In this document: piece by piece, positions 14,026 to 19,598 of the stretch
How the letters are laid out: each line of letters starts with the position of its first letter
Position numbering within the stretch: the stretch's first letter is position 1
Source of the DNA: JABMRP01 sp964444795
Lineage (GTDB): Bacteria > Planctomycetota > Planctomycetia > Pirellulales > Thermoguttaceae
Length of the DNA stretch: 19,598 nucleotides
Reading direction: 5' to 3'
Assembly: GCA_964444795.1 (NCBI GenBank)
Contig: CAYUIQ010000172.1
Location: 1-19,598, forward strand
Program-made: the position numbers and the translations under genes
The notes under the pieces: generated by a model
Databases searched by the model: none
Seen by the model: only the letters and a program-made list of their open reading frames with translations
Told to the model about the DNA's origin: nothing

Positions 14026-17000
14026 ATGAAAACAACCCCACCCTGTCGTGTTTGCATCGTGGCCGTGATGTTGCTGCTCGGCTGCTTACCCCGGGCATGG
14101 GCCGGTGACTGGCCCCAGCATCGCTTCGACGCGAGCCGCGGCGCCTCCTCACCGGACGATCTGCCCGACGGGCTCTCCTTGCGTTGGGAGCGTCATCTTC
14201 CCCCGCCGCGACCGGCTTGGCCGGAAAGCCAACCGTGGCTTCGGTTCGACGTCTCCTACTCGCCCGTGGCCGCGGGCAAGTTGCTCTTCGTACCCTCGAT
14301 GGTTACCGACAGTGTCACCGCCTACGAAACGGAAACCGGCGAGGTGCGATGGAGTTTCTACGCCGAGGGACCCGTGCGCTTCGCGCCGATCGTTCATGGC
14401 GGCAAAGTTTATTTCGGTTCCGACGACGGACACCTCTATTGCGTCGACGCGGCGCGGGGGACGCTGCTTTGGAAGTTTCGCGCCGGCCCCAGTAATCGGC
14501 GCGTGTTGGGCAACGAGCGGCTCATTTCGACCTGGCCGATACGCACCGGGCCGGTCCTGCTCGACGGAACCGTTTGCCTGACCGCGGGGATTTGGCCCTT
14601 CATGGGTATTTTCATCCATGCAATCGACGCCGAAACGGGCACGCCGCAGTGGACCAACAGCGGCTACGGCACGTCGTACACCGTGCAACCGCACAGCAGC
14701 CCGGCCTTTGCCAGTCTCGTGCCGCGCGGACATCTGGCGGCCACCGAACACGGCCTCGTCGTGCCGGGCGGACGCACCGAGCCCGGCTCTTTCGACCGGC
14801 GAACCGGCGAGTTTCACGGCTTCAACTTCGGCGGCAAGGGAGGCGGAAGCCACCACGTGACCGCCCGCGACGCGTGGTATTTCTTCAGCGGCTCGATGCG
14901 AAAGATCGTCGACGGCAAGACGGTGGCCACGACCGGGGCCTCGATTCACGACTCCGAAGCGTTGTACACGCTCTCGGGCAAGCAGATCTCCGCCGCCGCT
15001 TTGGAAAGCGAGGATGCAACGCGCGCGCGACTGCAGCCGCTCTGGAAAGCGACCCTGCCGGAATCGCCGGGTGAGTTGTTCCTCAAGGCCGGCTCCCGAC
15101 TCTACGCCGGTGCCGAGGGGGAAGTGACCGCCATCGAGGTCGACCAGCACAAAGATACAGCGAAGATTGTCTGGCGCGGCGCCCTCGAAGGAACGCCCTG
15201 GACCATGCTGGCGGCCGACGACAAACTCTTCGTGGTCACCCGGGAAGGCCGGCTCCTCTGCTTCGCGGCGGGAGACCGTCCGCGAAAAACGTATTGGGCA
15301 GAGAAGCCGACCGCCGAAACACCCAGCGCCGTTGCCGTACTGGAAGCCACCGGAGTGCGCGAAGGCTACGCGGTGGTGCTCGGGTTGGACGACATCGAAA
15401 CGGTCGAATCGATTGTCCGGGCGTCGAAGCTGCATGTGATCGTCGTGGATTCCGATGCGAAGAAGATCGATGCGTTGCGTCGCCGCATGGACGCCGCCGG
15501 GTTGTACGGGACGCGCGTCGCCGCCAGTATCGGTGCCCCCAAGACTTTCGCGATGCCGCCCTACCTGGCCGATCTGATCGTCGTTGGCGGACCGCATGAC
15601 CGGCCCGTGACGGAGGACACGGCGACCGCCCGGCGCGTGTTCCGCTGGCTGCGTCCTTACGGTGGTACGGCCTATCTCAAGACGGATGAAAAGAAGCTTC
15701 GCGGCACGGTGCAAGACGCCTCGCTGGGCGGCGCACAAGTCAAAGCGGCCGGCGACGGGGCCGTGCTGTTGGTGCGCGAAGGTCCGTTGCCCGGCGCCGC
15801 CGATTGGACCCATGAGTACGCCGACGCCGCCAATAGCGGCATCTCGCAAGACGACCGGGTGAAAACCCCGCTGGGGTTGCTCTGGTTTGGCGGACCGCCC
15901 AACGACGAGGTGCTGCCGCGTCACGGACACGGCCCCGCGCCCCAAGTGGCCGGCGGCCGGCTGTTCATCGAAGGACGCAACATGCTCCGCGCGCTGGACA
16001 TTTACACCGGACGGCTCCTCTGGCAGCGCGATCTGCCCAACCTGGGCCAGTTCCACGACAACACGGGCCACCAGCCGGGTGCCGGCGAGATCGGCGGCAA
16101 TTGCGTCTCGACCAAGGACAGCGTCTACGTCGTGTTCGGCGAGGTGATTCTTCGGCTCGACGCGGCCACGGGCAAGACCATGGCCCAGTTCGACGTCGAT
16201 TCGGCGGCCAAGGATGAACGATCCCATTGGGGTTACGTCGGCGTCTGGAAGGACCAACTCATCGCCACGGCCACGCCCGTCGTGCCGGGCGAATCGTCCG
16301 GCGGCAATAAGTCGTCGATCGCCGCGGCACTGAAGCCCGCGCCGTATTCCTCGGCCAGCCGGCGGTTGGCGGTCTTGGACCGGCGCACCGGCAAGGTTGC
16401 GTGGCAGCGCGAGGGGGAGTACGGTTTCCGCCACAACAATATCGCCGTCGGCCGGGATACGGTCTTCTGCATCGACGCCCTTTCCCGCGCCAAGCAAGAC
16501 GCCCTGAAACGTCGGGGTATCGATCTCGACGGTTACCGGCCGCGGCTTGTGGCCCTGGACGTGACTACCGGGAAAGAACGGTGGAGCGCGACCGAGGACG
16601 TCTTCGGCACCTTCTTGAACTACTCGGCCGAACACGATGTGCTGTTACAGGCCGGCAGCGCCTACCGCGACCGCGCTTCCGACGAGACCAAGACCGGCAT
16701 GGCCGCCTATCGCGGCGCCGATGGCCGTGTGCTGTGGAAGGAGTTGGACCGATCCTATCCGGGGCCATGTCTGCTTCATGGCGATTCGATCATCGCCCAG
16801 GGGCCGGCCTACTCGCTGTTGACCGGCAAGCCCAAGACGCGTGCTCACCCGTTGACCGGCGAGACGCTCCCGTGGCAATTCACGCGAAACTACGGCTGCA
16901 ATACGGCCATCGGCAGCCGGCATCTGTTAACGTTTCGTTCGGCGGCCGCCGGGTTCTACGATCTGGCCGGTGACGGCGGAACGGGTAACCTGGGCGGGTT

Positions 17001-17694
17001 CAAGTCGGGTTGCACCTCGAATCTGATCGTTGCCGGCGGTCTGCTCAACGCGCCCGAATACACCCGCACGTGTACGTGCCGCTATCAGAATCAAACCTCG
17101 CTGGCACTGATCCACGATCCGGAGGTCGAAATGTGGACCTTCAACGCGCTGGAGTGGGACGGACGGACGGTGCAGCGCGTGGGCATCAATTTCGGCTCGC
17201 CGGGCGATCGACGCGCGGCGGACGGCACGCTGTGGATGGATTTCCCCAGCCGCGGCGGCCCCTCACCCGATCTGCCCGTCGAACTGGACGGCGAGAAGGT
17301 CGAGATGTTTCGCCGTCACAGTTCGGCGGTGCAAGCGACCGACAGCGGCGGACTGGATTGGGTCGCCGCCTCGGGAGTACGCGGCGCGCGGCGGATCGCC
17401 GTCACGCTGACCAAGCGGCCCGTGTCCAAGCCGCTCCGCTACACCGTCCGCCTGCATTTCGCCGAACTCGACGACCGCAAGCCGGGCGGGCGCGTGTTCG
17501 CCGTGCGGTTGCAGGACCAAGAGGTGATCGCGGCACTGGACATCGCCAAGGAAGCGGGTCCCGGCACGGCGCTGGTCAAGCAGTTCGAGGGCATCGAAGT
17601 GACCAACAAGCTGACCGTTTCGCTGATTCCAGGTCGCGATGACGGCTCGGCCGAACCGGTGTTATGTGGACTGGAAATCGTCGCCGAAAAGTAG
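14026..17694 (+). CDS. exported double PQQ-type beta-propeller protein with Rossmann/MTase-like insert and malectin-like C-terminus
   Basis: This protein has 1222 residues. The signal peptide is either type I, cut after AWA (24-26), or a lipoprotein signal at LLGC (C20). The first propeller (about 28-435) starts DWPQHRFDASRG and has PQQ-style blades such as GTLLWKF. Residues about 438-575 form a separate alpha/beta domain resembling an SAM-dependent methyltransferase: VVLGLDD (450-456) at the motif I place but without GxGxG, VVDSD (473-477) ending strand 2, and YLADLIVVGG as motif IV. The second propeller (about 592-1050) restarts with DWTHEYADAANSGIS and contains a cysteine-bearing block ending CTCRYQNQTSLAL. 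The end (about 1053-1222) is malectin-like (INFGSP...ADGTLWMDFPS, LHFAEL). The role is unknown; polysaccharide or surface binding is plausible. There is no Shine-Dalgarno before the ATG. Two palindromes and a terminator follow. Confidence 0.88.
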   Translation: MKTTPPCRVCIVAVMLLLGCLPRAWAGDWPQHRFDASRGASSPDDLPDGLSLRWERHLPPPRPAWPESQPWLRFDVSYSPVAAGKLLFVPSMVTDSVTAYETETGEVRWSFYAEGPVRFAPIVHGGKVYFGSDDGHLYCVDAARGTLLWKFRAGPSNRRVLGNERLISTWPIRTGPVLLDGTVCLTAGIWPFMGIFIHAIDAETGTPQWTNSGYGTSYTVQPHSSPAFASLVPRGHLAATEHGLVVPGGRTEPGSFDRRTGEFHGFNFGGKGGGSHHVTARDAWYFFSGSMRKIVDGKTVATTGASIHDSEALYTLSGKQISAAALESEDATRARLQPLWKATLPESPGELFLKAGSRLYAGAEGEVTAIEVDQHKDTAKIVWRGALEGTPWTMLAADDKLFVVTREGRLLCFAAGDRPRKTYWAEKPTAETPSAVAVLEATGVREGYAVVLGLDDIETVESIVRASKLHVIVVDSDAKKIDALRRRMDAAGLYGTRVAASIGAPKTFAMPPYLADLIVVGGPHDRPVTEDTATARRVFRWLRPYGGTAYLKTDEKKLRGTVQDASLGGAQVKAAGDGAVLLVREGPLPGAADWTHEYADAANSGISQDDRVKTPLGLLWFGGPPNDEVLPRHGHGPAPQVAGGRLFIEGRNMLRALDIYTGRLLWQRDLPNLGQFHDNTGHQPGAGEIGGNCVSTKDSVYVVFGEVILRLDAATGKTMAQFDVDSAAKDERSHWGYVGVWKDQLIATATPVVPGESSGGNKSSIAAALKPAPYSSASRRLAVLDRRTGKVAWQREGEYGFRHNNIAVGRDTVFCIDALSRAKQDALKRRGIDLDGYRPRLVALDVTTGKERWSATEDVFGTFLNYSAEHDVLLQAGSAYRDRASDETKTGMAAYRGADGRVLWKELDRSYPGPCLLHGDSIIAQGPAYSLLTGKPKTRAHPLTGETLPWQFTRNYGCNTAIGSRHLLTFRSAAAGFYDLAGDGGTGNLGGFKSGCTSNLIVAGGLLNAPEYTRTCTCRYQNQTSLALIHDPEVEMWTFNALEWDGRTVQRVGINFGSPGDRRAADGTLWMDFPSRGGPSPDLPVELDGEKVEMFRRHSSAVQATDSGGLDWVAASGVRGARRIAVTLTKRPVSKPLRYTVRLHFAELDDRKPGGRVFAVRLQDQEVIAALDIAKEAGPGTALVKQFEGIEVTNKLTVSLIPGRDDGSAEPVLCGLEIVAEK

Positions 17695-17707
17695 AGTGTT
17701 TAGCCCA

Positions 17708-17735
17708 GTAGCCATCTCGCTCCGCGAGATGCGGC
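17708..17735. repeat. palindrome family A, copy 2 (right end altered)
   Basis: It begins GTAGCCATCTCGC like copy 1. The core is a perfect 8-bp stem (17713-17720 with 17724-17731) around TCC. The outer right arm reads CGGCC instead of the expected GCTAC. It starts 13 bases after the stop codon of the propeller gene. Confidence 0.75.
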
Positions 17736-17779
17736 CTTTGGAGTTCCAGAATACTCCGGCTACCTCTCGGGGTGCAAAA

Positions 17780-17814
17780 GGCTACATCTCGCTCCGCGAG
17801 ATGGCTACTATACG
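17780..17814. repeat. palindrome family A, copy 3 (left end altered)
   Basis: The core is identical to copy 2 (17785-17803). The right end GGCTACTATACG (17803-17814) is the exact reverse complement of the left end of copy 1 (1303-1314). The left outer arm is disrupted. Copies 2 and 3 together keep one good left and one good right end about 50 bases apart. Confidence 0.75.
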
Positions 17815-17822
17815 GAACCTTA

Positions 17823-17850
17823 GCCCCGGCACTTGTGCCCGGCTTTTTTT
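17823..17850 (+). terminator. intrinsic terminator after the propeller gene
   Basis: GCCCCGGCAC and GTGCCCGGC form a GC-rich hairpin with a CTTG tetraloop and one internal C/C mismatch, followed by seven Ts (17844-17850). It is about 130 bases after the propeller stop and 23 bases before the next ATG, so the cytochrome gene either has its own promoter in this gap or depends on read-through. Confidence 0.65.
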
Positions 17851-17873
17851 GAACAGTGAGAATCCACCGCATC

Positions 17874-19475
17874 ATGACAACCGACATCGAAGCCAATACA
17901 TCTCCGAGAGACCAACAAGCCGATCCGGCGGAACCCGACACTCCGCGGCCGAAAAATCGCCGGCGACGCAGCCCTTATCCGCACTTATTTCGCCTGCTCC
18001 ACTGGCTTCTGCCGGTGGCCATGATCGCGTCGGTGGTCACGGGCCTGAGCCTGCACGCGGTGGCCGCGCCCGATTGGTCGATCTTCTCCGGCGTGCTGCC
18101 GGGATGGCTGCTTAGCGGCCGGATGCACCTCTTCCACCTGATCTCGGCGACCGTCATCTTGCCGTCGATGCTGGCGGCGCTTTGGTTGTACATGCGGCGG
18201 AAGGTGCGCCGCCGGGTAACGCATGTCACGCTGCTCGGCGGAGGGCTGGTGATGATCGCCGCCGGACTGCTGATGCTCTTTCCCTTCGGACCGCCGGAGG
18301 TTTACTGGATCGCCCGGCTGTTGCATACGGTGACGGGCCTGCTCGTGCTGCCGGTCGCCCTGCTCTGGCACGCAGCCCATGGTGTGGGCCGTTTTCGCCG
18401 CGTGCTGGTGCCTATATTCCATCCTTGGGCTTCGCCCCGATGGGGGCAAGTGGCGATGTTCGTGCCCTTGCTGGGCGTCTCGGCGGCGGTGATTCTCGGC
18501 GCGGTTTCCGAGTACGTCGTCGGCAATACGCTCCTGGCCAAGCGCATCGAGCCGGTCGATCTAACCACCGACCAATTGCGATCGCTCGACACTTGGGAGC
18601 AGGCCGAACCGCTATCGATCGAGTTGGCCGGCGGGATCGGCTTCGACAAAGGCCGCACTCGGGTTACCTTGACCGCCCTGCACGACGGGCGCGAGTTGTT
18701 CGTCCGGGCCGAGTGGAACGACACGACCGAGAGCCGCATGTACATGCCGTGGAAGAAGACGGCCGACGGCTGGGAGCAGTTGGTTACCGACCACGAAGAC
18801 GAGAGCGTGCATTACGAAGACAAGTTCTCGCTCGTCTTCCCCACCGTGCAATCGCAGCAGTTCGATCGCTTCGGCTGTGCCATGGTTTGCCATGCGGGCG
18901 GCGGCCGCGCTTACGGCTACAAGGGCTCCGACGATATCATCGACGTTTGGCACTGGAAGGCCACGCGCACCGATCCGGTGGGACAGGTCGACGACAAGTT
19001 CTGGTCGGTGATCGAGTACACAGAGGAGGGCGCCTTCGAGGATAAAGACGTCGGCCGTCACGGCGATCCCAAGCCGAAACCGGACGGCGGAGGGTACACC
19101 AAGAACTTCAAACCGGGTGATCCGCAACCGGCCAAATTGCCAAAGAGTCCGGCGGCCGTGAAGCAGGGAATCATCTTCAGAGACCAGGCGGTCCAGTACT
19201 CCGAGGAAGCCGCCGCGAGGATTGCCCCGGGAACGATCGTGCCGGGGATTATTGCCTCCGCGGCGCTGGGCGACCGGGGCGACGTTTCCTGCGTGTCGTA
19301 TCACGAAAACGACCAATGGACGCTGATTATCCGCCGCAAACTCGACACGGGAAGCTCGTACGACACGGCCTTCGCGCCGGGCCAGACCTACTCCTTCGGT
19401 TGCGCCGCCTTCGACCACACCTCCAAACGCCACGCCTACGGGCTGTCCGCGTATCGGCTCCGGCTGGAAGAATAG
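17874..19475 (+). CDS. membrane cytochrome b fused to an ethylbenzene-dehydrogenase-gamma-like haem domain
   Basis: This protein has 533 residues from ATG 17874; an in-frame GTG at 17856 would add six. Neither has a convincing ribosome-binding site. An Arg/Pro-rich cytoplasmic N-terminus precedes five membrane helices (about 44-62, 85-107, 118-138, 148-167, 190-211). H43, H88, H151 and H166/H169 in or near them are candidate b-haem ligands, as in cytochrome b561 or formate dehydrogenase gamma. Residues about 245-533 form the periplasmic domain of the EBDH-gamma/cytochrome c-552 type. Its marks are DVWHWKA (357-363), which holds the family lysine region, and the end VSCVSYHENDQWTLIIRR...YGLSAYRLRL. 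CAMVCH (335-340) is a CX3CH sequence, not the usual CX2CH. It probably passes electrons between the quinone pool and a periplasmic partner, which is not encoded here. Confidence 0.85.
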   Translation: MTTDIEANTSPRDQQADPAEPDTPRPKNRRRRSPYPHLFRLLHWLLPVAMIASVVTGLSLHAVAAPDWSIFSGVLPGWLLSGRMHLFHLISATVILPSMLAALWLYMRRKVRRRVTHVTLLGGGLVMIAAGLLMLFPFGPPEVYWIARLLHTVTGLLVLPVALLWHAAHGVGRFRRVLVPIFHPWASPRWGQVAMFVPLLGVSAAVILGAVSEYVVGNTLLAKRIEPVDLTTDQLRSLDTWEQAEPLSIELAGGIGFDKGRTRVTLTALHDGRELFVRAEWNDTTESRMYMPWKKTADGWEQLVTDHEDESVHYEDKFSLVFPTVQSQQFDRFGCAMVCHAGGGRAYGYKGSDDIIDVWHWKATRTDPVGQVDDKFWSVIEYTEEGAFEDKDVGRHGDPKPKPDGGGYTKNFKPGDPQPAKLPKSPAAVKQGIIFRDQAVQYSEEAAARIAPGTIVPGIIASAALGDRGDVSCVSYHENDQWTLIIRRKLDTGSSYDTAFAPGQTYSFGCAAFDHTSKRHAYGLSAYRLRLEE

Positions 19476-19518
19476 CGCGACGCCCGGCTTTCTTTTTTCG
19501 GGGTGAAGGGTATCATTC

Positions 19519-19598
19519 GATGTTCAGCAGCCCGTTGAAATAGTAACATGGGTGCCTGGCGGTCGAGCGCGGCGAGCCCCCAGAACCGCGTTTTCTGG
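19519..19598. repeat. possible dispersed repeat or element end at window edge
   Basis: After the cytochrome gene there is no open frame. TTCAGCAGCCCGTTGAAA (about 19523-19540) resembles ends of some insertion sequences, and CCAGAA (19580-19585) pairs with TTCTGG (19593-19598) at the very edge. The bases between have the look of planctomycete intergenic repeats, but I have no second copy in the window to prove it. Confidence 0.25.

Noticed and set aside
14149..16635. Long open frame (828 codons) on the minus strand inside the propeller gene
   Set aside because: It is an antisense shadow caused by strong third-position GC; no domain, signal or start context supports it.
14026..17694. Active methyltransferase or PQQ dehydrogenase
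   Set aside because: The SAM-binding glycine motif is missing, and the PQQ-like blades lack visible dehydrogenase active-site features; both are structural resemblances.
17708..17814. CRISPR array
   Set aside because: Only two local copies with one unmatched spacer-like gap, each palindromic with altered ends, and no cas genes.

Overview
The window reads as a chromosomal segment of a planctomycete, most likely from the Pirellulales group. The evidence is indirect: GC-rich coding sequence, a hydrazine-synthase-alpha-like protein carrying CXXCH haem motifs, a very large PQQ-type beta-propeller protein ending in a malectin-like domain, a CxCG...CxCG zinc-ribbon protein, weak or absent Shine-Dalgarno sequences at several genes, and dispersed palindromic repeats between genes. 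Twelve protein genes are supported. I found no rRNA, tRNA, CRISPR array, transposase gene or phage gene.

Layout. (1) 176-4837, plus strand: a Gfo/Idh/MocA oxidoreductase followed by a secreted 1156-residue HzsA-like multidomain protein with two haem c motifs, separated by a 42-bp palindrome that contains the first gene's stop codon. (2) 4926-5740, minus strand: an AT-richer islet with one zinc-ribbon membrane protein and a good sigma70-like promoter, bordered by a repeat fragment and a hairpin terminator. (3) 5849-8873, minus strand: a two-gene signalling unit, a hybrid histidine kinase followed by a protein made only of two duplicated receiver domains. (4) 9041-9976, minus strand: a cation diffusion facilitator, probably for manganese or another divalent metal. 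(5) 10233-13773, plus strand: a tight four-gene ABC importer operon of the molybdate/tungstate type with two different substrate-binding lipoproteins, one permease and one ATPase, closed by a 72-bp stem-loop repeat. (6) 14026-17694: a 1222-residue exported double-propeller protein with a Rossmann/methyltransferase-like insert and a malectin-like end. (7) 17874-19475: a membrane cytochrome b joined to an ethylbenzene-dehydrogenase-gamma-like haem domain.

How they may work together. The kinase and double receiver look like a phosphorelay without a visible DNA-binding output. The importer would supply oxyanions such as molybdate or tungstate. The haem domain of the last gene belongs to a family whose best known members serve molybdenum enzymes, so a functional link is possible, but no molybdoenzyme is encoded here and the link is inference. 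The cytochrome, HzsA-like and propeller proteins would all act outside the cytoplasmic membrane.

The least ordinary items are the paired binding proteins, the methyltransferase-like insert between two propellers, the CX3CH motif in the b-type/EBDH-like fusion, the gap-free receiver duplication, and two palindromic repeat families at gene ends.
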